Assembly (NCBI RefSeq): GCF_013214165.1
Contig: NZ_JABSSM010000010.1
Coordinates: forward strand, 1-62,499
Length of the DNA stretch: 62,499 nucleotides
Reading direction: 5' to 3'
DNA from: Shewanella sp.
Lineage (GTDB): Bacteria; Pseudomonadota; Gammaproteobacteria; Enterobacterales; Shewanellaceae
Under the pieces are notes generated by a model that saw nothing but the letters and a program-made list of their open reading frames with translations, made no database searches and was not told the origin of the DNA. Below, one piece after another: positions 38,554-48,516 of this stretch. The number at the start of each line of letters is the position of its first letter. Position 1 is the stretch's first letter. Position numbers and translations under genes: made by a program.

Positions 38554-39033
38554 ATGACGCCTGCTATCGATGCACTAAAGACAGCCAAGATAGACTTCAC
38601 CATTCATGAATATCACCATCAACCGGGTTGTGACTCCTATGGCTTAGAAGCAGCAGAAAAATTAGGTTTGCAACTCGAACAGGTATTTAAGACCTTAGTC
38701 GTTCAACTCGATGGCAAACAGCTTGTGGTTGCCATTATTCCCGTCGCCTCCAAACTCAGTATGAAACTCATAGCCAAGGCGGCGAAAGCGAAAAAAGCCA
38801 CCATGGCCAATGCCGATGATGTGCAGAGATCCACGGGTTACAAATTGGGAGGTGTCAGCCCAATAGCGCAGAAGAAACCTCTCAAGACCTACATGGACAT
38901 CAGTGCACAAGATCACCCACAAATATATGTCAGCGGCGGTCAACGAGGTTTAGATATCGAACTAGCACCAGAGCAGTTACAACTGATGACTAAGGCACAC
39001 ATCTCTCCCCTCACGAGTGAGTCGAGATTATAG
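38554..39033 (+). CDS. ybaK: Cys-tRNA(Pro)/Cys-tRNA(Cys) deacylase YbaK
   Basis: The 159-residue protein hydrolyses cysteine mis-attached to tRNA(Pro), in trans. The YbaK/EbsC fold is recognised by FTIHEYHHQPGCDSYGLEAA, EQVFKTLVVQLDGKQLVVAI, the catalytic-lysine region and GYKLGGVSPIAQKKPLKTY, with SGGQRGLDIELAPEQL at the end. The ATG at 38554 begins the conserved N-terminus; an upstream TTG is rejected. Confidence 0.94.
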   Translation: MTPAIDALKTAKIDFTIHEYHHQPGCDSYGLEAAEKLGLQLEQVFKTLVVQLDGKQLVVAIIPVASKLSMKLIAKAAKAKKATMANADDVQRSTGYKLGGVSPIAQKKPLKTYMDISAQDHPQIYVSGGQRGLDIELAPEQLQLMTKAHISPLTSESRL

Positions 39034-39175
39034 GTTCCATCTAGATCCAATCTCACAAAATCTCCCTCAGAGCTTGGATAAAACTTTTTGCTGGAGTAAT
39101 ATTAGTCACTCTTTACAAGCACGCCTCACCTCTGATCCGCAGTAGGTTTGATGGCAGATATATGGTTGAGGAATT

Positions 39176-39445
39176 ATGAGCGACCGAGTGAGTGATACGA
39201 TTATCGATGGCATGAACCAGGCCGACCATCACCTTGATGCTATTGGGCTGAGATGTCCGGAGCCAGTTATGATGGTACGTAAATCAGTCCGCAAGATGGA
39301 TGCCGGCGAGACCCTACTGGTCATCGCCGATGATCCTGCCACTACACGGGACATCCCCAGCTTCTGTGAATTTATGGATCATAAGCTAGTCTCGAGTAAC
39401 ACAGATAAAACGCCTTATCAGTATCTAATTCAGAAAGGGCTCTGA
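39176..39445 (+). CDS. tusA: Sulfur carrier protein TusA
   Basis: This small sulfur-relay protein passes persulfide sulfur from IscS toward tRNA 2-thiolation. It has 89 residues, with the active Cys in [20 protein letters not shown] and [20 protein letters not shown]. Length is slightly above E. coli (81) because of an N-terminal tail. GAGGAA precedes the ATG. A MOSC-domain gene follows 34 bases downstream. Confidence 0.95.
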   Translation: MSDRVSDTIIDGMNQADHHLDAIGLRCPEPVMMVRKSVRKMDAGETLLVIADDPATTRDIPSFCEFMDHKLVSSNTDKTPYQYLIQKGL

Positions 39446-39479
39446 ACTCAGCAGCCATAACTAGAGAAAGGAATCATCT

Positions 39480-39917
39480 ATGTCGAAACTGATTGCCATC
39501 GGATTTAAACCCATTAAACAGCAGCCTATGACACTCGTGACTAAGGCAAGTGTCACCTGCTCCCATGGAGTCGAACAGGATTTCTGCGGCCGACCAGGAA
39601 AACGACAAGTCACAGTAATGTCTAAGGAGCAATGGCAAACCGTCTGCGATGAACTAGACACCTTGCTACCCTGGACGACTCGTAGAGCTAATCTACTGGT
39701 GGAAGGACTGAGCTTTTCTTCCGCACATGTGGGCAAGATACTTAAGGTAGGTGATCTCAAACTGGAGATCACCGGCGAGACAGATCCATGCAAGAAGATG
39801 GAACTAGCCCATGCCGGACTCGAAGCTGCATTAAGACCAGATTGGCGCGGCGGCGTCACCTGCCGGGTATTGAACGATGCGGTGATCAATGCAGGTGATT
39901 CCGTTCTACTGAGCTAA
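39480..39917 (+). CDS. MOSC-domain protein
   Basis: The 145-residue protein has the MOSC (molybdenum cofactor sulfurase C-terminal) fold: VTCSHGVEQDFCGRPGKRQV, RRANLLVEGLSF, GDLKLEITGETDPCKKME and RGGVTCRVLNDAVINAGDSV. The conserved Cys in DPCKKM is the sulfur-carrying position. MOSC proteins move sulfur or bind Moco; a place directly after tusA suits that. The specific acceptor is unknown. Confidence 0.88.
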   Translation: MSKLIAIGFKPIKQQPMTLVTKASVTCSHGVEQDFCGRPGKRQVTVMSKEQWQTVCDELDTLLPWTTRRANLLVEGLSFSSAHVGKILKVGDLKLEITGETDPCKKMELAHAGLEAALRPDWRGGVTCRVLNDAVINAGDSVLLS

Positions 39918-40343
39918 ACCAAACCTACCGGCAAAAGCAGATTCGATGACAGGCTTGAGCTCTGTGCATCGAGTTAGCTCGACTCTGCTGCTCTTGTTCT
40001 TCCTAGCGTTATCTCCATAATCACTTCATACTAGCAGCAAGCCCCATACATTAAACTCGTCTATAAACGTACTCTCAAAACGATCTGCACACCCGCCGCA
40101 AAATATATCTATAAGATACTAGGTAGACTAAGCCTTGAATCCAATCAAATTCACAATTTGCTACACGATATTGGTTTTATCAGTCCCCTAAATATGCGAT
40201 AAAAGACAGGTGCAATTAACAGGTATAAACACCAGCATCACAAAAATAACAACTCATCTCGCTTTAAGAAAAGTCCGGCACAATCAAGCAAGAATAATTA
40301 TTGCCAAACGTTTTTAGGTTAGAAGAATAAATCAGGGATTAAA
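39918..40343. other. 426-base gap before the amidohydrolase gene
   Basis: I see no gene, repeat or clear operator here. The last 100 bases are AT-rich and probably hold the amidohydrolase promoter, but no box pair is convincing. Confidence 0.5.
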
Positions 40344-43300
40344 ATGATGAAACATACGTTAACCCCGCTATGTGCAGCAATCGCACTTAGCTTAAGTTTG
40401 CCAATGATGGCGAGCGAATCGACCTCAGACAAGGAACCTAAGTGGCAGGTCAATGCGCCGGCTAATGCGCCATTTGAACAGGTTAAGATTGATGTATCCG
40501 AAGGCACCTGGATGAATATCAGCGTCAGCCCCAATGGTAAGACTATCGTGTTCGACATGCTAGGTGATATCTATCAAATCCCCATGCAAGGTGGTGAAGC
40601 CAAAGTATTAGCCAAAGGCATAGCCTGGCAGATGCAACCAACATACAGCCCAGATGGTAAGTATATCGCCTTCACCTCGGATGAGAATGGTGGTGACAAT
40701 ATCTGGATCATGGATGCCGATGGCGGCAATCCAAGAGCCATCACCGACGAAACATTCCGCCTGCTCAATAGTCCAGCCTGGAGTCCGGATTCACAATACC
40801 TGGTCGCACGTAAGCACTACACAGGTTCTCGCAGTCTAGGTGCCGGAGAAGTCTGGCTATATCATGTGGCGGGCGGCGAAGGTGTTAAGCTCACCGAGCG
40901 TCCTAACGAGCAGAAAGATCTGGGCGAACCCGCCTACTCGCCGGATGGCCGCTACATCTACTTTAGCCAAGATGCCACTCCGGGGAAGACATTCCACTAC
41001 TCGAAAGATTCGGTCAAGGGCATCTATAAGATCAAACGCTACGATACCGAAACCGGTGACATAGAGGTATTAGTCCAGGGCACAGGTGGCGCCATAAGAC
41101 CTACCCCTAGCCCGGATGGAACTAAGCTAGCCTATATCAAGCGTGACGGATTCCAGTCATCCTTGTACCTGCTCGACCTCAAGTCAGGCAAGAAAGACAA
41201 GCTATACGGCAATCTAGACCGAGACATGCAAGAGACCTGGGCCATTCACGGTGTCTATCCGACCATGAGTTGGACCGCCGACAATGAACAGATAGTCTTC
41301 TGGGCTGGCGGTAAGATTAACAAACTGGATATTGAGTCCAAATCAGTTAAACAGATCCCCTTCTCGGTGAAAACCGAATTGGCAGTTCAACCTGCGGTTC
41401 GCTTCAAGCAAGACCTAGATAAGGATGTATTCGACGTCAAGATGCTGCGTATGGCTCAGGTTTCACCCGATGGTAACAAAGTCGTTTATGAGGCCCTGGG
41501 CAAGCTGTGGATTAAGAACTTATCTAATAAGTCTGACAAGCACAGCCGCCTAACTAGGCTAGATTCAGATCTGAGGGAGCTGTATCCCCAGTGGTCTCGT
41601 GACAGCAGAAGTGTGGTATTTACCACCTGGGATGATCAGGACCAAGGCACGGTTAAAGTCGTCAGCGTTAGAAACAAGCGCAGTAAAACTTTGACCAAGG
41701 AGCCGGGTAAATATGTAGAACCCACCTTCTCTCCCGATGGATCCTTGGTGGTTTATCGCAAGGCTAGAGGCGGTTATATCACACCGAAAACCTGGTCCCA
41801 GGATACCGGACTGTATAAGGTAGATATCAAGGGCAAACAAAATACCCGTATCAGCCCAGACGGTTATCAGCCTCAGTTTGGTGCCGACTCGGACCGAGTC
41901 TATTTTATGGATCAAGGCGAGACGCCGGAGTTCGCCTCGATAAACCTAGATGGCTTCCAGAAGCGAGTTCATTACACCAGTAAGCTGGGCACAGAATTTC
42001 GCCTATCTCCCGATGGTAAACAGCTCGCTTTCGCCGAACGCTTCAAGGTCTGGGTGACCCCATTCGCTAAGCACGGCGAGACCATAGAGATAGGTCCCAA
42101 GGCAAATAACTTGCCTGTCAGCCAGTTGAGTGTGCGTGCCGGTGAGAGTATTAGCTGGAATGGCAACAGCGATCAGCTCTACTGGACCTTAGGCCCAGAG
42201 CTCTATCAGATGCCAGTAGATACAGAATATAAAGATCAGCGTAAAACCAAGGGTGATGAGCAAGCTAAAACAGATATAGCTAAGGTCGAAGCTAAGATCA
42301 CCGACCTGGGATTCACCCAGAAGGCGGATGTTCCACGTGGAACAATTGCCTTCGTCGGTGGCAAGATCATCACCATGGAAGATGACAAGGTGATTGAGAA
42401 TGGTGTGGTGATCGTCAAGGACAATAAGATTATCTCTGTCGGGGACGCATCTACGGAAATTCCCAGTGAAGCGACAGTCATAGACATCAAGGGCAAGACC
42501 TTGATGCCAGGCCTATTCGATGCCCATGCACATGGCGCACAAGGTGAAGATGAAATTATCCCTCAGCAAAACTGGGAACTCTACTCGAACCTGTCCTTAG
42601 GTGTCACGGCAATCCATGATCCGTCTAACGATACCACAGAGATATTCGCCGCTTCCGAGCAACAGAAAGCGGGTAATATTGCCGGCCCACGTATCTTCTC
42701 GACCGGTACCATTCTCTATGGCGCCAATGGTCCCGGCTACACATCTCACATAGATTCACTGGAGGATGCCAAATTCCACCTGGAACGTCTGAAGAAAGTC
42801 GGCGCATTCAGTGTGAAGAGTTATAACCAGCCACGTCGTGATCAGCGTCAACAAGTCATAGCCGCCGCGCGTGAACTCGAGATGATGGTAGTGCCTGAAG
42901 GTGGCAGCTTGCTACAACATAACCTGACCATGATTGTCGATGGCCATACGGGGATCGAACATTCATTACCAGCGGCCTCTATCTACAATGATATTAAGCA
43001 ACTCTGGAGTCAGACTGAAGTCGGTTACACCCCGACTCTGGTCGTCGCCTATGGCGGGATCTCGGGTGAAAACTATTGGTACGATAAGACAGAGGTTTGG
43101 GCACATCCAAGGCTGTCCATGTATGTACCAGGCGACCTCTTGGATGCCAGATCCATGCGACGCCCCACCGCACCGGATGAACATTACAACCATTTCAATG
43201 TAGCTCGTGTCGCCAATGAGATGAATGATCTGGGTGTTAAACCCAATATAGGTGCCCATGGTCAACGTGAAGGCTTAGCCGCTCATTGGGAGATGTGGAT

Positions 43301-43583
43301 GTTTGCCCAGGGTGGCATGAGCAATCTCGAGGTGCTCAAGACAGCAACCATCAATCCGGCTAAGCACTTCGCCATGGATCATCAACTAGGTTCGATCAAG
43401 CCAGGCAAGCTTGCCGACCTGATCGTCATCGATGGTGATCCACTCGCGGATATTCGAGTCACAGATCGAGTGACCTATACCATGGTCAACGGCAAACTCT
43501 ATAATGCCGAAACCATGAACCAGCTAAACGGTGGATCCAAAAACAGAGGCAAGGAGAGAAAACCTTTCTTCTTTGAACGTTAA
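40344..43583 (+). CDS. Secreted amidohydrolase with N-terminal TolB-like propeller
   Basis: The 1079-residue protein has a Sec signal (LCAAIALSLSLPMMA). Residues about 40-620 hold PD40/WD40-like propeller repeats such as YSPDGKYIAFTSDE, YSPDGRYIYFSQD and LSPDGKQLAFAE. The C-terminal half is an imidazolonepropionase-like amidohydrolase: GKTLMPGLFDAHAHGA (metal HxH), MIVDGHTGIEHS, NIGAHGQREG and GKLADLIVIDGDPL. It probably hydrolyses a peptide-like or cyclic amide in the periplasm; the substrate is unknown. A perfect parS site lies inside the coding sequence at 42329-42344, between the two domains. Confidence 0.88.
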   Translation: MMKHTLTPLCAAIALSLSLPMMASESTSDKEPKWQVNAPANAPFEQVKIDVSEGTWMNISVSPNGKTIVFDMLGDIYQIPMQGGEAKVLAKGIAWQMQPTYSPDGKYIAFTSDENGGDNIWIMDADGGNPRAITDETFRLLNSPAWSPDSQYLVARKHYTGSRSLGAGEVWLYHVAGGEGVKLTERPNEQKDLGEPAYSPDGRYIYFSQDATPGKTFHYSKDSVKGIYKIKRYDTETGDIEVLVQGTGGAIRPTPSPDGTKLAYIKRDGFQSSLYLLDLKSGKKDKLYGNLDRDMQETWAIHGVYPTMSWTADNEQIVFWAGGKINKLDIESKSVKQIPFSVKTELAVQPAVRFKQDLDKDVFDVKMLRMAQVSPDGNKVVYEALGKLWIKNLSNKSDKHSRLTRLDSDLRELYPQWSRDSRSVVFTTWDDQDQGTVKVVSVRNKRSKTLTKEPGKYVEPTFSPDGSLVVYRKARGGYITPKTWSQDTGLYKVDIKGKQNTRISPDGYQPQFGADSDRVYFMDQGETPEFASINLDGFQKRVHYTSKLGTEFRLSPDGKQLAFAERFKVWVTPFAKHGETIEIGPKANNLPVSQLSVRAGESISWNGNSDQLYWTLGPELYQMPVDTEYKDQRKTKGDEQAKTDIAKVEAKITDLGFTQKADVPRGTIAFVGGKIITMEDDKVIENGVVIVKDNKIISVGDASTEIPSEATVIDIKGKTLMPGLFDAHAHGAQGEDEIIPQQNWELYSNLSLGVTAIHDPSNDTTEIFAASEQQKAGNIAGPRIFSTGTILYGANGPGYTSHIDSLEDAKFHLERLKKVGAFSVKSYNQPRRDQRQQVIAAARELEMMVVPEGGSLLQHNLTMIVDGHTGIEHSLPAASIYNDIKQLWSQTEVGYTPTLVVAYGGISGENYWYDKTEVWAHPRLSMYVPGDLLDARSMRRPTAPDEHYNHFNVARVANEMNDLGVKPNIGAHGQREGLAAHWEMWMFAQGGMSNLEVLKTATINPAKHFAMDHQLGSIKPGKLADLIVIDGDPLADIRVTDRVTYTMVNGKLYNAETMNQLNGGSKNRGKERKPFFFER
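42329..42344. promoter_or_regulatory. parS site 2 (perfect, inside a gene)
   Basis: TGTTCCACGTGGAACA lies in the amidohydrolase coding sequence and is read as part of DVPRGTI in the linker before the amidohydrolase domain. It is identical to parS sites 1 and 3. Confidence 0.85.
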
Positions 43584-43719
43584 TTGCTGTTTTGAATTTT
43601 AAAATCTGGCTAACTTTACTGCCAAACTTTAATTCTATGAAAATTATTTTTTGACATAAAAAGCTAAAAAATAATTTGATTTCGCTTCGCGATGTAAAAA
43701 AGCAGCCAAGGTAAAACAG

Positions 43720-43753
43720 AAAAAGAGTGTTCCACGTGGAACACTCTCTTTTT
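43720..43753. terminator. Bidirectional terminator built around parS site 3
   Basis: AGAGTGTTCCACGTGGAACACTCT (given as arms AGAGTGTTCCAC/GTGGAACACTCT, 43724-43747) is flanked by A and T runs. It would terminate the amidohydrolase gene on the right and tag on the left. Its centre (43728-43743) is a perfect parS palindrome, so one sequence can serve both roles. Confidence 0.75.
43728..43743. promoter_or_regulatory. parS site 3 (perfect)
   Basis: TGTTCCACGTGGAACA is the core of the terminator between the amidohydrolase and tag genes, and is identical to sites 1 and 2. Confidence 0.85.
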
Positions 43754-43758
43754 AGAAT

Positions 43759-44364
43759 CTAGAATCTAGGAACCCTCCCTTCTTTATTACATTTACCATA
43801 ACAAAAACAAAATGTTGCATGATCATTGACCATTCCCACAGCCTGCATAAACGCATAACAGATTGTCGGCCCTACGAAGTTAAAACCCATTTTTTTCAAT
43901 GCTTTAGACATGGCTTCAGATTCTGGGGTATGCACAGGAATGTCTTCCATGGACTCGAAGTGGTTCACTATCGGCCGGCCGCCGACAAAGCTCCAGAGAA
44001 ATTCAGCAAAGTCGTTAGCCGGCTCACTCTTGGTGTCAGAAAAGTTGGCCATGTAACCACGAGCATTCTTGATGATCGAGTTAACCTTGAGCCGGTTTCT
44101 GACTATGCCCTTATCCTGGAGTAACTCCTCGACCTTGGCATCGTCGAATGTGGCTATCACAGCAGGATCGAAGTTGGCGAATGCCGCTTCATAGTTTTTT
44201 TGCTTCTTGAGAATGGTGATCCAGGCAAGACCCGCCTGCTGACCATCGAGGCAGAGTTTGGCGAAAAGCTCCTGACTGTCGTACACGGGCCGGCCCCAAA
44301 CATGATCATGATAATCCTGATAAATTTGTTCATTGCCGACCCAGCCGCAGCGCTTCTTGTCCAT
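43759..44364 (-). CDS. tag: DNA-3-methyladenine glycosylase I
   Basis: Tag excises 3-methyladenine from alkylated DNA. The 201-residue protein has the N-terminal CGWVGNEQIYQDYHDHVWGR and LFAKLCLDGQQAGLAWITIL (base-binding), and a zinc site formed by the N-terminal Cys/His with the C-terminal DHATFCFCYGKC. Length is slightly above E. coli (187). It converges on the amidohydrolase gene and diverges from glyQ, as in other Shewanella. Confidence 0.95.
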   Translation of the reverse strand: MDKKRCGWVGNEQIYQDYHDHVWGRPVYDSQELFAKLCLDGQQAGLAWITILKKQKNYEAAFANFDPAVIATFDDAKVEELLQDKGIVRNRLKVNSIIKNARGYMANFSDTKSEPANDFAEFLWSFVGGRPIVNHFESMEDIPVHTPESEAMSKALKKMGFNFVGPTICYAFMQAVGMVNDHATFCFCYGKCNKEGRVPRF

Positions 44365-44544
44365 GGACTTACTCCTAATTTGAGTTTTTCACGGTATTTA
44401 CTTTAGCAGATAAAAAATAACCTACATATGCGTATTTCTACAAGGTATAATCGAAACCATTTTTATATTTCCAAGCTAGCTCTAGTGGCTCAATGAGCAT
44501 CTAGACAAGGTATTGGTATCATCCTGACGGCGTAGACACTAGAC

Positions 44545-45450
44545 ATGACGACGAAACATGACGTAAAGACATTCCAGGGTTTCATTATGACCCTGCAGGA
44601 GTACTGGGCGCAGCAAGGTTGCGCAATTGTTCAACCATTGGACATGGAAGTAGGCGCGGGTACTTTCCACCCTATGACCTTCTTACGAGCATTAGGCCCG
44701 GAGCCAATGAGCTGTGCATATGTTCAACCTAGTCGTCGTCCTACGGATGGCCGTTATGGTGACAACCCGAATCGCCTACAACACTTCTATCAATTTCAAG
44801 TAGTGTTAAAGCCGTCTCCAGATAACATTCAAGAGCTTTATATTGGCTCTTTAGCAGCCGCAGGCGTCGACATGAACATTCATGACGTACGCTTCGTTGA
44901 AGACAACTGGGAGTCACCGACTCTAGGTGCCTGGGGTCTTGGCTGGGAAGTCTGGTTAAACGGCATGGAAGTCTCACAGTTCACTTACTTCCAGCAAGTG
45001 GGTGGATTAGAGTGTAAGCCTGTTACTGGCGAGATAACCTACGGTCTTGAGCGCCTCGCTATGTACATTCAGGAAGTCGATAACGTCTACGATCTAGTCT
45101 GGACAGACGGCCCAATGGGCAAGATTATGTATGGTGATATTTTCCACCAGAACGAAGTTGAACAGTCAGCTTATAACTTTGAACACGCTAATGTTGAAGT
45201 GTTATTCAGAAATTTTGATGACTGTGAGCAAGCTTGCCAGCATCTACTAACACTGGAAAAGCCGCTGGCACTGCCAGCATACGAGCAAGTCATGAAGGCC
45301 TCTCACGCATTTAACCTGCTCGATGCGCGCCATGCTATTTCAGTTACTGAACGTCAGCGTTATATCTTACGTGTTCGTACCATGGCTAAAGGTGTAGCAG
45401 AGTCTTACTATCAATCACGTGAAGCTCTCGGCTTCCCAATGTGTAAGTAG
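44545..45450 (+). CDS. glyQ: Glycyl-tRNA synthetase alpha subunit
   Basis: GlyQ is the catalytic subunit of the bacterial alpha2beta2 GlyRS, which charges tRNA(Gly). The 301-residue protein has [20 protein letters not shown], the class II motif regions in [20 protein letters not shown] and [16 protein letters not shown]. glyS starts 11 bases after its stop. Confidence 0.97.
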   Translation: MTTKHDVKTFQGFIMTLQEYWAQQGCAIVQPLDMEVGAGTFHPMTFLRALGPEPMSCAYVQPSRRPTDGRYGDNPNRLQHFYQFQVVLKPSPDNIQELYIGSLAAAGVDMNIHDVRFVEDNWESPTLGAWGLGWEVWLNGMEVSQFTYFQQVGGLECKPVTGEITYGLERLAMYIQEVDNVYDLVWTDGPMGKIMYGDIFHQNEVEQSAYNFEHANVEVLFRNFDDCEQACQHLLTLEKPLALPAYEQVMKASHAFNLLDARHAISVTERQRYILRVRTMAKGVAESYYQSREALGFPMCK

Positions 45451-45461
45451 AGGAATAACAA

Positions 45462-47531
45462 ATGAATTTTGAAAACTTACTGATTGAAGTAGGCACAGAA
45501 GAACTGCCTCCAAAATCATTACGTAAGTTAGCTGAGTCTTTTCTTAGCAACTTTACCGACGAACTAAAAAAAGCGGAGCTCAACTTTGAGTCTGCAGTTT
45601 GGCATGCAGCGCCACGCCGCTTAGCAATCTGCATCAAGCAACTTGCTTTAGCCCAGGCTGACAAGGTGGTTGAAAAACGTGGACCCGCCGTTGCACAAGC
45701 CTTCGATGCCGACGGAAACCCAACCAAAGCAGCCATGGGCTGGGCTCGTGGTAACGGTATTACTGTTGAACAAGCCGGCCGTTTAAAAACGGATAAAGGC
45801 GAATGGTTACTGCACCAGGCAAAGGTGGTTGGTGTCGAGACTAAGAGCCTTATTGCCGCCATGGCGCAGCGCTCTTTAGATAAGTTACCTATCCCTAAGC
45901 CTATGCGCTGGGGTAACAACAGCACTCAGTTTATCCGTCCCGTGCATACTGTGACCATGTTACTTGGCAGTGAGATCATTGCCGGTGAGCTACTGGGCAT
46001 AGAGTCAGATCGCGTCATTCGTGGTCACCGCTTCATGGGTCAAGCCAGCTTCGAGTTAGATCACGCCGATAACTATCTGTCAGCCCTGGAAGAAAAAGGC
46101 AAGGTACTCGCCGACTACGAGGTCCGTAAGGCCATCATCAAGACAGATGCCGAGGCGGCTGCGGCTAAGATTGGCGGTATTGCCGATCTTGAAGACGAGC
46201 TGCTCGAAGAGGTCTGTTCTCTGGTGGAATGGCCTGTGGTATTGACGGCTAATTTCGAAGAGAAATTCCTCGACGTACCTACTGAAGCCCTGGTGTACAC
46301 CATGAAAGGCGATCAGAAGTATTTCCCGGTATTCGACAAAGCGGGCCAACTTCTGCCTCACTTTATCTTTGTCACCAATATCGAATCTAAAGATCCACAG
46401 CAGATTATTGCCGGCAACGAGAAGGTGGTTCGTCCCCGCCTTGCCGATGCCGAGTTCTTCTTCGAAACAGATAAGAAGACCTCTCTAGAGGCTCGCCTGA
46501 CGAGTTTAGAAACCGTGGTATTCCAGCAGCAGCTGGGGACGATTAAGCAACGTGTCGAACGCATCTCAGCAATGGCGGGGTTTATCGCCAACAGCCTAGA
46601 TGCCAATGCCGAGGAAGCATCTCGTGCAGGCCTGCTGTGTAAATCAGACCTTATGACCAACATGGTCATGGAGTTCACCGATCTTCAAGGCACCATGGGC
46701 ATGCATTACGCACGCCTAAATGGTGAGACTGATGCCGTTGCTCTGGCTCTGCAAGAGCAATACAAGCCTAAGTTTTCCGGCGATACCGTGCCTACGGCAG
46801 CAATTTCTGTCTGTGTCGCTTTAGCTGAGAAGCTGGATACTCTGGTAGGTATCTTCGGTATTGGCCAAGCACCTAAGGGCGCAGCCGATCCATTCGCACT
46901 GCGCCGCGCCGCTATCGGTATCTTACGTATCTGCGTCGAGAATAACCTGCCACTGGATCTGGTTGACCTTATCGCTAAGGCACAGGCACTACATGGCAGT
47001 AACTTAACGAATGATACCACTGCCGAACAGGTCCTCGAGTTCTTCATGGGCCGTTTCCGCGCCTGGTATCAAGATCAAGGCGTTAGCGTCGACGTGATCT
47101 TAGCCGTACTGGCTCGTCGCCCAACATCACCCGCCGACTTCGATAGTCGTATCAAGGCCGTGGCTCACTTCAGGACGCTGGAGCAGGCATTGGCATTGGC
47201 CGCCGCTAACAAGCGCGTGGCTAATATCCTGGCTAAAGTAGAGGGTGATATTCCGGCAAGTATCGATGCTAGCTTATTGACTGAGACCGCAGAGAAGGCA
47301 CTGGCAGAGAAGCTCAAGCAGCTTCAGCCTAAACTGGCGCCACTGTTTGCCTCGGCAAACTATCAGGAAGCACTGGCACTTCTGGCTGATCTACGTGAGA
47401 GCGTGGATACCTTCTTCGAAGACGTCATGGTGATGGTCGATGACCAAGCATTGAAGAACAACCGTTTAGCCCTGCTTTCGAGTCTACGCGAGCAGTTCCT
47501 CCATGCGGCGGATATATCTTTGCTACAGTAA
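45462..47531 (+). CDS. glyS: Glycyl-tRNA synthetase beta subunit
   Basis: GlyS is the tRNA-binding subunit of the heterotetrameric GlyRS. The 689-residue protein begins [20 protein letters not shown], contains [20 protein letters not shown] and [13 protein letters not shown], and has an HD-like and anticodon-binding C-terminus ([19 protein letters not shown]). Length matches E. coli (689). Two hairpins follow. Confidence 0.97.
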   Translation: MNFENLLIEVGTEELPPKSLRKLAESFLSNFTDELKKAELNFESAVWHAAPRRLAICIKQLALAQADKVVEKRGPAVAQAFDADGNPTKAAMGWARGNGITVEQAGRLKTDKGEWLLHQAKVVGVETKSLIAAMAQRSLDKLPIPKPMRWGNNSTQFIRPVHTVTMLLGSEIIAGELLGIESDRVIRGHRFMGQASFELDHADNYLSALEEKGKVLADYEVRKAIIKTDAEAAAAKIGGIADLEDELLEEVCSLVEWPVVLTANFEEKFLDVPTEALVYTMKGDQKYFPVFDKAGQLLPHFIFVTNIESKDPQQIIAGNEKVVRPRLADAEFFFETDKKTSLEARLTSLETVVFQQQLGTIKQRVERISAMAGFIANSLDANAEEASRAGLLCKSDLMTNMVMEFTDLQGTMGMHYARLNGETDAVALALQEQYKPKFSGDTVPTAAISVCVALAEKLDTLVGIFGIGQAPKGAADPFALRRAAIGILRICVENNLPLDLVDLIAKAQALHGSNLTNDTTAEQVLEFFMGRFRAWYQDQGVSVDVILAVLARRPTSPADFDSRIKAVAHFRTLEQALALAAANKRVANILAKVEGDIPASIDASLLTETAEKALAEKLKQLQPKLAPLFASANYQEALALLADLRESVDTFFEDVMVMVDDQALKNNRLALLSSLREQFLHAADISLLQ

Positions 47532-47538
47532 GAAGGGC

Positions 47539-47577
47539 CTAGTTCCTAACGCTTAAATGCTAAGAATAAGGAACTAG
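47539..47577 (+). other. Hairpin directly after glyS
   Basis: CTAGTTCCT (47539-47547) and AGGAACTAG (47569-47577) form a perfect 9-base stem seven bases after the glyS stop. There is no T run, so it may protect or process the mRNA ahead of the real terminator at 47584. Confidence 0.5.
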
Positions 47578-47583
47578 AAACTT

Positions 47584-47616
47584 AACAAGCCTCGGCTCTT
47601 GCTGAGGCTTGTTCCT
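47584..47616. terminator. Intrinsic terminator after glyS
   Basis: AACAAGCCTC and GAGGCTTGTT form a 10-base stem (47584-47593 with 47604-47613). On the left strand it follows directly after the stop of a small gene remnant at 47617. Confidence 0.7.
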
Positions 47617-47694
47617 TTAAATCTCTTTCAGCTGCTCGTGTAACACCTCAAACTCATCTCGGCTTAGATCAGCATCGATTAACAAGCGTGCCAA
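47617..47694 (-). pseudogene. Possible 3' remnant of a small gene
   Basis: A 25-codon leftward frame ends ARLLIDADLSRDEFEVLHEQ then LKEI and stop. The composition looks like a real acidic helical C-terminus, and a terminator follows the stop at the right distance. It is closed upstream by an in-frame stop, so at most this is the tail of a deleted gene. I do not recognise the family. Confidence 0.3.
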
Positions 47695-47748
47695 ACTAGC
47701 TGATAAGTATTATGCTGATCCTTTACTGCAATAGATAAAAAACACACC

Positions 47749-48516
47749 ATGACCGACATACTGCGACCTAAGTTATTCCGCCTCGGTGAAAAAGCCCTGG
47801 TACTGGATTGTGCCTCTCTATCGGCCTCAAGCAGCAGGCTGGAGATACAGAGAAAAATTTGGCACATAGCGGATCTTTGCAGAATCAGTGCTGACTTTGA
47901 CGATATTGTGCCGGGTAATAATAATCTCACGTTTTTTTTCAAAGACAGTAAAAAAATCCCCTTCTGGAGCAATCAAATCAACACGCTTTGGACCAATGAA
48001 CGGGTTCAAGACAAGCCAGGTAAGCTCATCCAGATCCCGGTCCAATATGGTGGGGAATATGGGCCAGACCTTAATGCTGTTGCCGAGTACCACAAACTCA
48101 CTCCGCAAGAGGTCATAGCGATACATACCTCGGCTCAATACAAGGTGCTATTCCTGGGTTTTCAGCCCGGCTTCCCCTATTTAGATGGGCTGGATAAGCG
48201 ACTCTTTACCCCAAGGTTGGCAACGCCTAGATTATCGATTCCTGCAGGATCTGTCGGTATTGGTGGTGAACAGACGGGTATATATCCGGCTCAGTCTCCT
48301 GGAGGCTGGCAGCTGATTGGCCGCAGCACCTTGACACTATTCGATTCGGCATCTGAGCATGGTGCCCTGCTGGCCCCCGGAGACAGGGTACAGTTTGTCT
48401 CGGTGCTCTCTATTTCAGAGCCGCCGATTTTGGAGCAAGCTATTCCAGAGCAATCTAGTCCCAAGTACACTCATTCGGACCAAGCTACAGCCAACCATAA
48501 GGCGTCCCCCAGATGA
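47749..48516 (+). CDS. pxpB: 5-oxoprolinase subunit PxpB (KipI-like)
   Basis: PxpB, with PxpA and PxpC, hydrolyses 5-oxoproline to glutamate using ATP. The 255-residue protein has the carboxyltransferase-type YKVLFLGFQPGFPYLDGLD, RLATPRLSIPAGSVGIGGEQ and TGIYPAQSPGGWQLIGR. A low-complexity tail (EQAIPEQSSPKYTHSD) is added at the end. It overlaps pxpC by four bases (ATGA), so they are coupled. Confidence 0.93.
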   Translation: MTDILRPKLFRLGEKALVLDCASLSASSSRLEIQRKIWHIADLCRISADFDDIVPGNNNLTFFFKDSKKIPFWSNQINTLWTNERVQDKPGKLIQIPVQYGGEYGPDLNAVAEYHKLTPQEVIAIHTSAQYKVLFLGFQPGFPYLDGLDKRLFTPRLATPRLSIPAGSVGIGGEQTGIYPAQSPGGWQLIGRSTLTLFDSASEHGALLAPGDRVQFVSVLSISEPPILEQAIPEQSSPKYTHSDQATANHKASPR

